A stretch of 64,000 bases of DNA from Cordilura impudica (taxonomy: Eukaryota; Arthropoda; Insecta; Diptera; Scathophagidae), in contig OY821518.1 in the NCBI GenBank assembly GCA_963682025.1, positions 12,276,600 to 12,340,599 on the forward strand, read 5' to 3'. Every line of letters starts with the position of its first letter. Within the stretch, counting starts at the first letter, position 1. Shown here piece after piece: positions 44,378 through 55,766 of this stretch. The translations under genes were made by a program, and so were the position numbers. The notes beneath the pieces are model-generated. The model saw nothing but the letters and a program-made list of their open reading frames with translations, made no database searches and was not told the origin of the DNA.

Positions 44378-45095
44378 AAAAAGTTTTTTCTTTTAAGAAA
44401 CTTATTTTGTTAAAAAAAAACACTTTCCAAACTGAAATTTTTTTTTAAAAATTCCTCTATTTTAAAAAGAGTTTTTATTTTTCAATGAACTAAAATTGGA
44501 ACAAATTCTTTTAAAAAATGTGCTCATTTGGAAAAATTTATATTTTTCGAGAACGTAACTTTTTTGAAACAGTTGTTTTTGATTTCATAAAAAAAAGTTT
44601 TATTACATAAAAGAAATTTTAACCTTGAACAAATTAATGTTTTCGAAAATGGTACTTGTTCCCTTCAAAAAACGCACTATTTCTGAAAAAGTTTAATCTT
44701 TAAAAAATATGCTTTAATTCTTATTGCGAAAAAACAACTATTTTTAAATAAATTACCTATTTTTTCCAAAATGGTAGTTTGTATAAATAAGATAAATGTG
44801 ATATCTGTAGTATTAAAAAAATTTGAAAAAATACTTTTAAAAATTGTGCACGTTTTGAAAAATTTTAATTTTTTTCAATAACGTCACTTTTTTGAAACAG
44901 CTGTTAATTCAATAAAAATTTATTTATTCGAAAATGGTACTTTTTTTATTCAAAATACGCACTATTTTTGTAAATTTTTCATTTTCTAAAAAAGTCATTA
45001 ATTTACTTTTTGAAAAAATGTTTTAAGTCCATTTTTAAATAAATAACTTTTTTCCCAAAATGGTAGTTTGAATAAACAAAATAAATGTGAATTCC
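44378..45095 (+). repeat. Degenerate ~290-330-bp tandem repeat, two units
   Basis: Words recur in the same order: GAAACAGTTGTT (44566) and GAAACAGCTGTT (44894); GAAAATGGTACT with ACGCACTATTT (44650 and 44930); AAAATGGTAGTTTG with AAATGTGA and ATAGTATTA (44769 and 45057). A partial third unit continues at 45440-45720. No coding content was found. Confidence 0.65.
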
Positions 45096-45402
45096 ATAGT
45101 ATTAATAGCTAAGGGGATTTCTTGTGACCGTTGATTTGTAAAACAGTTATCTCCCGATTTTGGCCAAGCATATCTGATTTGAAAGGTATTTCTTTTTAGC
45201 TGTCCACCAGACTTACAGATTTTTAAATCTTAATTTTTTTTTTAAGTTATGCTCTTTCAAAGTTGCTACTAACACATACATAAAATTATACAATGCTATG
45301 CTTATGTTTATTTTCTTCATTGACCTTAGGGTCAATCATTTATTAAATGAAAAATAAAATTTCCTAGAATTTGCACTCGAATTTCGAGGGCTGGAACCTG
45401 AA
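45096..45402 (+). mobile_element. Helitron A, decayed ends
   Basis: It has AGTATTAATAGCTAAGG at the 5' side, CTTGTGACCGTTGATTTGTA, TTTGAAAGGTATTTCTTTTT and the hairpin ACTCGAATTTCGAGGG. The terminal CTAG is gone (CTGGAACCTGAAAT). The 5' TC is not visible. Confidence 0.75.
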
Positions 45403-46185
45403 ATGTGGTCGCTTGCAGGTTAAGAGGAACTTATTTGATAAAAGATATTTTTAAAGGAACAGTTTTTAGAAAAAAAATACTTCTTAAAATATGTGCTCAT
45501 TTTGAAAAATAATATTTTTTGAAACAGGTGTTTCTGATTTCATAAAAAATTGCATTTAAAAAAAATATTTTAATTTATTTATTAATATTGGAAAAAATTT
45601 CATACTTTTTAAAAATCTTCTACAGAAAGTTACTTTAATACTTATTAAAATATTAAAATATTTTTAAATACGTTACGTTTTCCTATCATCGTAGTTTGTG
45701 CTGTTGCAAAGTCACTATTTTTTAAAAAGTTTCTATTGAAAACGGAACTAATTTTGAAAAAACTACTTATTAAAAATATTTTTTTTTTTTTTTTGTAACA
45801 GGAACTAATTTTTAAAAATATATTTTTTGATAAAATGACTGAAAAAACTACATTTTTGCAACTGGTTTTATTTAAAACAAAATATAGTTTTTAAATAAAA
45901 ATATAGCTTCTATTTAAAAAAAAATTAGAATGTAATTGAAATATATTTTAAAAAAAAATTTTTAAATGTAATATAAAAATATTTTTTAAAAGTAAAAGAG
46001 CTTTTTATTTTATAAAATTTAACTTTTCTTTTTACTTTGGTAACTTTGATTTTCAAAAAAAGGCTTTATTTTTGAAAACCACTAAAAGGTTAGATTTCAC
46101 ATTATAATGGATAAATTTTTTACAATTTCGTTTAAAATTAATAAGATAATTAAAAAAATTTTTAGGCATTTTCGTGCTGTTTAAA
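45403..46185. other. AT-rich low-complexity DNA
   Basis: Continues the TTTTTGAAAA-type degenerate repeats. No gene was recognised. Confidence 0.55.
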
Positions 46186-46865
46186 TCCTATACCACTATG
46201 TGGTCAACGTATAATGAGTTTGTGTTCATATTTGTAACTACCAAAGATGTTTGAGTAGACCCACCTTTTATTATACCGATCGAATCAGAATCATCTTCTA
46301 TCTGCCGTCTGTCCTAATACAGGTCGCAAATATCAATATATTGATGAAATTTTGTATATAAGCTTCCATCGGCCATAGGACGAACGCTATTGAAACTGGT
46401 GAAAACCGATACACGTTCAGATATGGACACCATACGAATTACCCATTAGATCGAAATTATCATATAAATCTCGGTCAAACTGGGTTTGTGTGTGTTTATT
46501 ACATCAACTAATTAGTAGTTCGAAAATAAACCCTATAGGACAATCCTTACTCATAGCCCCCATATAAAGCTGCTTCCAGTTTTTTTTTCTCAAACTTGGT
46601 TTCTGTATGTTTTCGCAAAAAATAAGTGACTTTACCAAATATGGTCAAGATCGGTCCATTTTTCGACCTAGTCCACACATAAATATAGCATCCGATATGA
46701 ACTTTTTCAAATCTGGAGACAAAAAAAAATGGTAACAATGTCACTCAAATTTGGTTTAGGCTTATTTTCTATACACAATTAATTGGACTTAAGACAAATT
46801 CTTTGAATGTATTGTATAGAGTATCGCATAGTCGGTCTAGACCAACTATAATTTTCTTACTTCTT
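46186..46865 (+). mobile_element. Family C repeat, copy 7, lacking the microsatellite
   Basis: It starts TCCTATACCACTATGTGGTC and ends AGTCGGTCTAGACCAACT then ATAATTTTCTTACTTC. The (CCGT)n core has shrunk to CTGCCGTCTGTCC near 46305. Other family blocks are present (CAGGTCGCAAATATCAATAT, CGACCTAGTCCACACATAAA). The minus-strand frame at 46547-46744 is family sequence. Confidence 0.82.
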
Positions 46866-48792
46866 TTAATTGAAAGCAATTATTATTATTATTCTCTTAC
46901 TCTCATCGATAAACCATTCGTTCACATGTACAAGAAAAAAAAAAAAAAGAAACAACAAGCAAACGAACATGTGTATGCATCGCTGACACCTACATATTTT
47001 TAGTTTTTTATATGAAATTTTATCGGAGTATCTTTAAATTTTCGTATGTCATTCCTCGGCTATTGGGTCTCGAGGTTCCAAATTCAATACCCACCTGCTC
47101 AAAATAATGAAAAACAATATTGTCTTAATTTATACGCAGATTGTTTTATTTTTTTTTTAATTTTATATCGAAAAAAGCACTATTGTTAAAAGAGATATTT
47201 CCTCCAAAATTACTTCTATTATTTGTTTGTTTTTTTATAGAAACTCTTCTTTTTTATGTGGATTATAAAAAAAAATCTGTTTTACTAGGGTAAAACGTCA
47301 GCCGTAAAACCGGGCTATGGATGCTCTAGTTTTAATCACATTGTCCGTACAAACTACCTGCTTGTATGTTTTAAATATCTCAAAAGAACTTGTTTACAAA
47401 TACGGGCTTGTTTTTAATGAAGTACTACATGTCACCGTTCAACAGTTGCATATTATTCTAATGTATAATGACATCCCTTTTTAACGTTATTAATCCATTT
47501 AGAATAAATAGTATTCAAAAATGAAACTTCAAAGTTGCCTTATTTATGTTGTCAAAACTAAACAAACACTTCTTTCACGTTTTCATTGAAAACAAACACG
47601 CCTCATTTTAAACTAACAACCCCAAATGCCAACCAAATCATTCATTCACCATAAACAAGGCTTAAATAAACAAATAGACTCTGTTTTTTATGACCAAAAA
47701 AATAAATACTGTTAAAAAAGAAATTTTTTGAAATAGAACATTTTAATCGTTTTGGATGAAAGGAAGTGATTAAGGGTGTTAATGCCAAAAAGTTTTAATG
47801 ATGCATCGTAACACTGGTGACATTGAAATTAAATTTAAATGTTCTTCAAAGGAAGGAACAGCAAGTGTTACGAGTACAATATATTAATATATATAGAAAT
47901 TAATAATAAAAAACAATCACTAAGACAGTTATTTTTTTTTTCTCAAAGAAAAATTTTCTTAATTTCAACATGTCACTATATAACATGTTCTCAAAATATC
48001 AATTTGTCATCAGGGAAACCTTCCCGGTTAGTTTATTAACTCAAAAGAAAAATCCCTTAAGCTTCCAACAAATTAGTAGCAGCAACTCATAAAACTTATT
48101 CTTGTAGGTGGGAGTTTGAATGTCTGAGTTAGCATGTGTCAAAATGTTGGGTTTGAAGAGGTTAAATAAAATTGTATGGTCCTTAAAAAAACAACTAGGC
48201 TGTTGAAAAATAAACAAATTTTGGATTAACAATGTTCTATTTTTATGGCAGCTGGGCTTGATTAAAAATTCTTTTAAAAAAAAAATGAACATTAAAAAAC
48301 GTAATTCCTTATGTCAGAGTATGGGTGTGTTTGAATTATTTTTTATATTCTTTATACGACTATACTCCTTAATGGAAGGGTTGATTTTTGTCTGTTTATA
48401 TGATTCATATTACTCTTTTTTTTACTTTGTAACATCATTCAATTGTTCAGTTTGTTTACATTCCCTGTATGTTGAGTATGTCTGTGTAAACTTTATATAT
48501 ATTTTAATAATACTAGTAGCTTCAACTTGTTCAATAATGATATTGAAAAATGGCTTAACATTCCTTTAAGTATAATTAAATATTTCGCTGGCTTCAAAAA
48601 CGGGTTGAAATAATAATTTTTCCCTGTTTGCTCTTAGATGAATAATAAAGATATAAGATATTTATTATCAATCTCAGGCTACTACATGAGTTTCGGGAAT
48701 ATCTGTGGTCCTTAATTATATTATATACAAATACCTGTTGAGATCGTAATTAAATTTGCGTAATATTGTCATGTTTTTATTTTCTGGTTATA
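46866..48792. other. AT-rich DNA, no recognised gene
   Basis: About 1.9 kb. A 103-codon frame at 48258-48569 is Phe/Ile/Leu-rich and could be read as membrane-like, but such frames arise easily in AT-rich DNA. No homology, promoter or splice context supports it. Confidence 0.45.
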
Positions 48793-48882
48793 CAAGGGCG
48801 TACCCAGAACAACCTGATGTATAGATGGCGGTTGCAGTTTAAAAAAAATTACTTTGGTGTAATGTGGGACCCTTATAAAACA

Positions 48883-49110
48883 CTAGTATAGCCCAGCACT
48901 AGAAATTCGAGCGCAAATTCTAGGAAATATTATTTTTCATTAAATTTTTGTCTTCCAATGTTTGTTTTAAATCTATATACATATATATAAAATTTATGAA
49001 CATTAAAATAAGCCTAAAGGTATGTTAAACAATTTTTGCAATTCACAATTCAGCACAGAGCGTCTGATATATAATTAAATCGTTCGCATTAACATTGTGT
49101 GACGAATTAT
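48883..49110 (-). mobile_element. Helitron A copy nested in mariner
   Basis: The 3' end is CTAG (48883-48886), TATAGCCCAGCACTAGAAATTC hairpin-region remnant shortened, then TCTAGGAAATATTATTTTTC. It also holds GCCTAAAGGTATGTTAAACA and AATTCACAATTCAGCAC. The 5' portion is missing or replaced up to the next copy at 49139. Confidence 0.65.
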
Positions 49111-49138
49111 TATAAATATTTTAATTTATTTAATTTAA

Positions 49139-49511
49139 CTAGCAGACTCCAGCCCTCGAAATTCGAGTGCAAATTCTATGAAATTTTATTTTTTCATTAA
49201 ATAAAGACCCTAAAGGTATACTAATCAATTATAGGCAATTCGCAAATCAACACAAAAAACAAACTCATTTTTATTACAAAAACATTAACAAATTTAATAA
49301 AGACATAGCATTGTATAAGTTTATGTATATGTTAGTAGCAACTTTAAATGCAATTTTCTCAAAATAAAGGAAAAAATTTAAAAATCTGTAAATCTGCAAA
49401 ATGGCTAAAAAGAAATACCTTTCAAATAATATACGTTTGGTCAAATTCGGGATAAACCGGTAGAACCAAACATCGGCCACAAGAAATCGCCTAGCCTATT
49501 AATATTGTAGA
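49139..49511 (-). mobile_element. Helitron A, complete, nested in mariner
   Basis: It is 373 bp. The minus strand starts TCTACAATATTAATAGGCTA and ends CTCGAATTTCGAGGGC, GGAGTCTG, CTAG (49139-49142). The internal 68-codon frame is family sequence. Confidence 0.87.
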
Positions 49512-49793
49512 TATATTTTAAGACAGATTAAACATAAATTTTATCATTCTCAGCTTCTCCTCTATATGAGCTATACCTATGCTAACTTCCACACTCGTCC
49601 ATGTCCGCATATTGCTTAAAAAGGGAACTTAATATTTATCTTCATGTATTAATATATAGATATGTTTCAATTTTCAAGGCGCCACGTTAGTTAATATTTT
49701 TTTTTTGAGCTATCAAATAATTCAATACATTCATTTCAAAGGTCCAAGTCAAACCAATAATTAAGCCGAGCTAGATTCTACTCTTGGGGAATC

Positions 49794-50463
49794 TGCTCCT
49801 TCATTCACGACTATAAAACACTGGGTGGTAGAGTTTAAACGAGGCAGTACGAGCTACTGTGACGAACACCTTAGTGGTCGACCAATTGAGGTATGAAACG
49901 GGTATGAAAATCTACAAAATCATATTTTATGCTCGTCGGGTAAAGGGACGTGAGCTATTGAATGAATATTTTGAGATGAGAAAGCTTTACGCAAGATGGG
50001 TGCCGCGTTTTGCTCACAATAGAGCAAAACTTATGGCAGCGTTTAAGTGATGAAAGTAAGAAAAAGAGACCTCATTTCGAGAAAAAAGTATGTTGTTTCG
50101 TCAAGACAATGCACCAATCCACACATCTAGTTTTACGATGGCCAAAATACATGAATTAAAGTTCGAATTACTTTATCACGCACCTTGTTCGCCAGATTTA
50201 GCACGCTCGAATTATTTTCTATTTCCAAACTTGGAAATATGGCTCGCTGGTAAAAGCCAATGAAAATGTGGAGTCTACAGTTGATGGCTATTTTAAGGAG
50301 CTACACAGTGTTTGCTATAAACAGGGTATCGAAGCTATTGAATATAGGTGGAAAAATTGTATTGAGCTAAAAGAAGATTATATAAAGAAATATAAAGAAA
50401 AAATTTTCCCAAATTTGTTGTGTGTTCTTTGTCGGGTTATTGGGGGACAGCCCTCATATATTT
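49794..50463 (+). pseudogene. mariner transposase pseudogene, DD34D with third Asp lost
   Basis: Recognisable pieces occur in several frames: HWVVEFKRGST (DNA-binding half), MRKLYARWVPR, then LFRQDNAPIHTSSFTMAKI (second catalytic Asp), ELLYHAPCSPDLARSNYFLF and ENVESTVDGYFKELHS. Counting 34 residues after the QD aspartate reaches Asn (codon AAT) in ARSNY where mariners have Asp, so the third catalytic residue is lost. Stops and frameshifts separate the blocks, and the region between WVPR and QDNAP, including the first Asp, is missing. It cannot be active. Confidence 0.85.
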
Positions 50464-51018
50464 AGGTGCAAAAGTGATCCGTCTATTAGCAAATCTAATT
50501 AAGTGAAATATTAACTTGCAAAATTAATATAAATCAAAAATTTCCTAGTTGGATACCATTGGAGAGATTTAAATACATATCGATAAATGGAGACTGGGCT
50601 TAAAAATGGAATGGTGTCATTAACTTTTTATACATGAAATTTGGTACATCATCCCCTTTTCCTTGCAATTGGCATAGGTTTGAATTGGTATGGTTAGAAC
50701 TAGCCTCAATAAAAAATTTCCCTCTTGTAAAGTCTTTAATCCGAATTATATGAATTTGCAGCGGTATCTATCCTACATATAACCATAAGTTTCTGAAAAG
50801 CATTTTAGGTCCTGTTAAGTCAGACATCAAACCAACTGGATGCTTTCAATTAAAGGATATAGAAAACTCATTATTAGTTAACTTTGGTTTCAATATTCAT
50901 AATGTTCTTACCATGTATGGTGTAGATGAGGTTATCCACTCGAATAATATTCGTTCTATTAATCGAATAATTCTACTCGATAAATTTAAAATATTAAATT
51001 TCGACTAGCGAATAATCT
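50457..51018. other. AT-rich DNA, no recognised feature
   Basis: No repeat family or protein motif was recognised. Confidence 0.5.
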
Positions 51019-51390
51019 TCTATAATATTAATAGGCTAGACGATTTCTTGTGACCGATGTTTTGTTCTACCGTTTTATCCCGATTTTGACCAAACGTATA
51101 TTATTTGAAAGGCATTTCTTTTTAGCCGTTTTGCAGATTTACAGATTTTTAAAATTTTTCCTTTGGTTTGAGTAAATTGCATTTGAAGTAACTACTAACA
51201 CATACATAAAATTATACAATGCTCTGTGTGTGTTTACTAAATATGTTAACGTGTTTGTAATAAAAATGAATTTGTTTTTTGTGTTGATTTGCGAATTGGC
51301 TATAATTCATTAGCATACCCTTAGGGTCTTTATTTAATGAAAAAATTTCCTAGAATTTGCACTCGAATTTCGAGCGCTGGAATCTGCTAG
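51019..51390 (+). mobile_element. Helitron A, complete
   Basis: It begins TCTATAATATTAATAGGCTA and ends ACTCGAATTTCGAGCGCTGG, AATCTG and CTAG at 51387-51390. It is 372 bp with a full-length internal body. One of the cleanest copies. Confidence 0.92.
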
Positions 51391-52489
51391 TTCGAATAAT
51401 TGCTTGTCTGTCGAAAAAAAGTTGGATAGATTTTTAACCCTTTTCCCGTGACCCAATCGAGCTGAAACTTTGCATGCAGTCTCGTGGCGACGATAAGAAT
51501 GATCTTAAAAATTTTTGTTAGTGGTGCCAAAACAATGGAAACTTTAAAAAAAAAATTTACAAAGAAAGGGAGTATAACAAAAACTTGGTTTTTATGCGTT
51601 AGTTTTTTTAACAAATTATTTTTAGTCAAATATAAACAAACATTCTGTAATTATTTGATTTCCAAATAAGTGAAAATTTATATAAAAGAAGAAACGGAAA
51701 AATTGGGAATTCTATAAGATTCTGTCCATTTAAATTCCCCAATTTCCCAAATTTTCATCGAATCTTTAACCTCTATTCTAAATTAATATTAATTACTTAT
51801 TGAATTTTTTAATCATTGCAAGATACACAAGTACCATCGTACAATACTTTTTGAGCACTCCAATTAAGTCGATATATGAAAATATAGACAAAAATATCAA
51901 GGGCGAGAGAATTGACTTTGTTTCAACAAAAAAAAATTCAATAACTTTTATTAAAACGCTAACTTGGAACTACATTAATACGATAGTTGCTCAAACCTAC
52001 ATGGAGCTCAGAACTCGATGGCGCACTCAATTTTGCACTCCCTTAAGAGTAAAAATATTTCAAACCAAAAAGTATTTAATTCCCGCCATTTATACGTATG
52101 TGAACTTTTTGCAAGTTGTAATTCCCAAAGTAAACTCAAACTTAATATTATATATGTATAACAGCATGTTTTTAGACTAAGGAGGTCTTCTGGAACTTCT
52201 TCTTTCACGAAAAAAAATTTTGGTACATTATTTGAAAATCTGATGAAAATTAGAGTTCTTTTGTTTATTTTGTTTTCACCCTAAAATCACTTTACCTTTA
52301 TGAAAATCTTCGGTTTACCTGATCATCGTTATTTGGTATCTGAATGGCATTTCCGCATTACCCTATACGTCTTTAGAATAGAAACTACAATCACAGCATA
52401 TCTAAACAGCAATGCTTAAAATTTTAAAAATTCTTTTTTTTTATTTTTTAAAAAATAACTTTATTAATTTATTAAATTTATTTAATCAC
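51391..52489. other. INE-1-like tail fragment, then unassigned DNA
   Basis: 51409-51590 on the minus strand matches the tail of the INE-1-like copy at 35505-35705 (CAAAGTTTCAGCTCGATTGG, GTCACGGGAAA, AAAGTTTCCATTGTTT). Beyond it, a 126-codon frame at 51800-52180 has no recognisable domain or repeat and is treated as unproven. Confidence 0.5.
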
Positions 52490-53396
52490 CCCTGTTCTTG
52501 AAACCACTATCACCAAAAAAAAACTCGTAAATGAAAAAATTCTTAAATCTACGAGTTTTTTGCTGTTCTCTAATTTCAATAAGAATATTTTTTCTCGTTT
52601 TAATTAACATAGAAAAGGCTTTGTGAAATCAAAACAAATGCCCTTTTTTCTACTAAGCAAGTCTTAAGAGATAAAAAAAACTAATTGATATTTAAACTCT
52701 AACATGTTTTTTATTGAACCTTGTCATTATTTTAAAAAATTAGACATTAATTTTATGAAAAAAACGATTTTAAAAAACGTTTACATTTCGCACTGATTTA
52801 AAAAAAAAAAAAACTCGTAATAAGTGGTCGATGTTAATAAAACACACTTTTTGCGCTGATGCTGTTCTATAACTATAATAAAAACTTTTTATTTACACAA
52901 TCTATTTTCCATTATAATTTTTTCAATTATAACATAGATTCTTTATGCACTAATTATTGCAAAAAAAAGGAATTAAAAAAAAATTTTCATCAAATCACAT
53001 TTTTTTTTTTTTGCATATGTTCGAAACAGTAGTGATGCCAGTGAAATTCAATTTATTTGAATATCGAATTTTTTTGGTGATGCCTTACTTTTTAAAAATA
53101 GAAAAGTTATTTTTAATTGAATGAAATTGAAGAACAAAAACAATTAAATGAACAAATAAGTTGTTATTTTAAAAGAAAATATTTTTCTTTATACTTTTTC
53201 TATAAACTTAAGAAAAAACATGCACAAAATACTTAAAAGTTTTTTGTGAAACTGAATAACTCAAACATATGGTTCTTAACTCAAACATATGTTTCCATTA
53301 AATAAATAAAAAAGGTGGTTTCAAGAAACCCAAAATATCAATTTCATGTGATTTTAAATTCACTCTTATTCAAATAACAACGTTTCAAGAACAGGG
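52490..53396. mobile_element. Inverted-repeat MITE-like element
   Basis: The left end CCCTGTTCTTGAAAC is matched by GTTTCAAGAACAGGG at 53382-53396, a perfect 15-bp inverted repeat ~0.9 kb apart. Just inside the left end is a hairpin AAAAAACTCGTA/TACGAGTTTTTT (52516-52561), and another AAACTCGTAA lies near 52812. There is no coding content and no clear target duplication. Confidence 0.5.
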
Positions 53397-53817
53397 CTGA
53401 ATATTTTTTTTTTTTTTTTTTTTTTTTGTAATTTTGTATTGTTTTCTAGGTTTTACTTTAACACATTTCTTTAACATTTTTCTCTATTTTTATACATAAA
53501 TATGTAAATATTTTGTAAATCCAAATGATAACTACCAATTGTCATGCTTTAGCATAACTATTCGTGTACTGTAATTATAAGATTTATTCTTGTTATACAG
53601 CAGTAGTGCGTTTTTGTATTTCTCGAATCGAAAAATTTTTCGCATGGAACATACGAATTGAAACAAAAACGACAAGAATTGGTACAAAGCATAATTTTTC
53701 TCACGCGACAGTTTTTGAAACTTTTAATTGTGCAAACTATGTGTCGCGTATTTATTGTTTATTATGTATATATATATAAATTTTAGAAAAAAGAGAAGAT
53801 TTTAAAGCAACAAAAAG
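53397..53817. other. AT-rich DNA with long poly(T)
   Basis: A run of more than 20 T near 53407-53427, then unremarkable sequence with a 71-codon frame lacking motifs. Confidence 0.5.
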
Positions 53818-54617
53818 AACAAGTAAGAAAATTATAGTCGGTCTAGACCGATCATATGATACCCTATACCATGGTTTAGAGACCCCATCTTTTGGTCCAA
53901 CTAATTCGATATAGAAAATGAGCATAACTCAAATTTGAGTGGCATTGATATTAATTATTTTGCCGCAAATATGAAAAAGTTCATATCGGGTGCTACATTT
54001 ATATGGGGACTAGGTCGAAAAATGGACCGATCTTGACCATACATGGTAAAGTCACTTATATTTTGAAAAAATATATACAAACCAAATTTGAGAAAAATCT
54101 GTGCAATATTTTTGTTTTTTGATAGATTTAAGCGAAGATCGGGAAGCGGCGTTATATGGGGGCTATGACTAAGAGTTGTCCAATAGGGATTAATTTTGGA
54201 CTACTGATTAATGGATGTAATTAATACATACAAACCCAATTTGACTAAGATTTATATGATAATTTGGATCTTATGACAATTTATGTTGATTTCTTAGGGG
54301 TCATTTGTATGGGGCTACGTCTTAACATGGACCACTTCTCACCAATTTGAACAGAGTTCATCCTATGGCCGATAAAAGCTTATGTACCGAATTTCATCGA
54401 AATATATTAATATTTGCGACCTACAGTTTGATTACAAGCTTTACATGGACACACAGACGGACGGACGGGCGGACGAACGGACATCGTTAAATCGAATCAG
54501 CTAGTGATTCTGATTCGATCGGTATAATAAAAGATGGGTCTAGCTCAAATATTTTTCGTAGTTACAAACAGCAGCACAAAGTCATTATACCCAAACCACA
54601 TAGTGGTATAGGGTATA
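53818..54617 (-). mobile_element. Family C repeat, copy 8, complete
   Basis: It runs from ACAAGTAAGAAAATTATAGT through TCGGTCTAGACCGATCAT (palindrome with one change) to CACATAGTGGTATAGGGTAT. The GACGGACGGACGGGCGGACG core lies near 54455. It ends four bases before the zeste-like pseudogene. Confidence 0.87.
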
Positions 54618-54621
54618 AAAA

Positions 54622-55170
54622 TTGGCGGAATACATGATGAATAATCTGGAATTAGCAAGAGAACAATTTGAAGGAAAAAATTCCATCATAAATTTCAAAG
54701 AGCGTTGGGAATCTTTAACATCCACTTTAAACTCTGTGGGAGGCAGCCAAAAGTCTGTCGAGTAATTGAAAAGAGTAAATATTGTGTTTTATTGCAGCAA
54801 CAGGACTCACCACGGTCTGAAAGTTTTTTTTCTACAGAAAAATGAACACATTCTGACAATTTTTGCCTACAACCGCCGGATTTTGTAGGTTTTTCTAATG
54901 ATGAATTTTGAGTTCCTATGAAGTTGTTGGGGCTATTTCTAACTTTAGATTTTTTAATGTTGGTTAGATTTAAAAGGGAGCGTGAAAAAACCATCAACAG
55001 CAGAAGGTCGTTCATGAAAAAAAGTGGTGGAAGTAGTTGGACCAACGTACCCAGAAATTTAAATACTCCGGTACAGTAAATTCTTCAAGTTATGATAGTT
55101 GATGCTGTAGATGGTGATTCACGCAGCCCAGAATCGGGATTGAAGTTGGACGAATTATCTGAGGTAATGT
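54622..55170 (+). pseudogene. zeste/MSANT-like DNA-binding protein remnant
   Basis: An open stretch of 47 codons (54622-54765) reads AEYMMNNLELAREQFEGK, then NFKERWESLTSTLNSVGG and SQKSVE before TAA. This order (MENNxxxARxxF, FKxRWExLTxxLNSxGGxxKSVxQW) matches the Myb/SANT-like domain found in zeste-type proteins of insects, which bind DNA. Downstream the frame is lost, but near 55078-55170 ILQVMIVDAVDGDSRSPESG and LKLDELSEV resemble the acidic linker that follows this domain. It probably derives from a multicopy, transposon-associated gene rather than a host regulator. The 5' end abuts family C, which may have truncated it. Confidence 0.65.
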
Positions 55171-55389
55171 TTTAATGCTTCCACATTAGGGTGGAGGAAC
55201 ATAGCGATTTCTCGCAACAACATTTTGAAAAATAAAAGAATATAATTATTTTTTCATATTAATTTTTCTTATGAAAAAAAAAAAAAAACTGAAAAAAAAA
55301 ACACCTTCAAGATCTTCATTATTTTTTTTTTTTATTAATGTTTGGTTATTTAATTAGTGTTAAATAGTCAAGAGACTGTTAATTTTATA
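55171..55389. other. AT-rich spacer
   Basis: Poly(A) and poly(T) tracts; nothing else was recognised. Confidence 0.5.
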
Positions 55390-55766
55390 ACTATAATATT
55401 AATAGGCTAGGCGATTTCTTGTGATCAATGTTTTGTTCTACCGTTTTATCCCGATTATGACCAAACATATATTATTTGAAAGTTAATTCTTTTTAGCCGT
55501 TTTGCAGATTTTCAGATTTTTAAATTTTTTCCTTTATTTTGAGTAAATTGCATTTAAAGTTGCTACTAACACATACATAAAATTATACAATGCTATGTGT
55601 GTGTTTACTAAATTTGTTAATGTGTTTGTAATAAAAATGAGTTTGTTTTTTGTGTTGATTTGTGAATTGGCTATAATTGATTAGCATACCTTTAAGGTCT
55701 TTATTTAATGAAAAAATAAAATTTCCTAGAATTTGCACTCGAATTTCGAGGGCTGGAATCTGCTAG
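55390..55766 (+). mobile_element. Helitron A, near complete
   Basis: The 5' end is ACTATAATATTAATAGGCTA (TC mutated to AC). The 3' end is ACTCGAATTTCGAGGGCTGG, AATCTG, CTAG at 55763-55766. It is 377 bp. Confidence 0.88.

Larger units (their letters stand above)
48793..50456 (+). mobile_element. mariner (DD34D type), dead and split by Helitrons
   Basis: TA flanks both ends (48791-48792 and 50457-50458). Imperfect terminal repeats align as CAAGGGCGTACCCAGAACAA and TGAGGGCTGTCCCCCAATAA. The left end stops at 48882 inside CTTATAAAACAC and resumes near 49657 with GTTTCAATTTTCAAGGCGCC, as shown by the uninterrupted fragment at 23060-23384. Without the insertion only ~890 bp of mariner remain, so the element also has internal deletions. 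Confidence 0.82.

Noticed and set aside
48258..48569. 103-codon hydrophobic frame, possible membrane protein
   Set aside because: Composition is what AT-rich DNA gives by chance; no domain, promoter or splice context.
51800..52180. 126-codon frame on the plus strand
   Set aside because: No recognisable motif or repeat relation; longer than average but not convincing alone.
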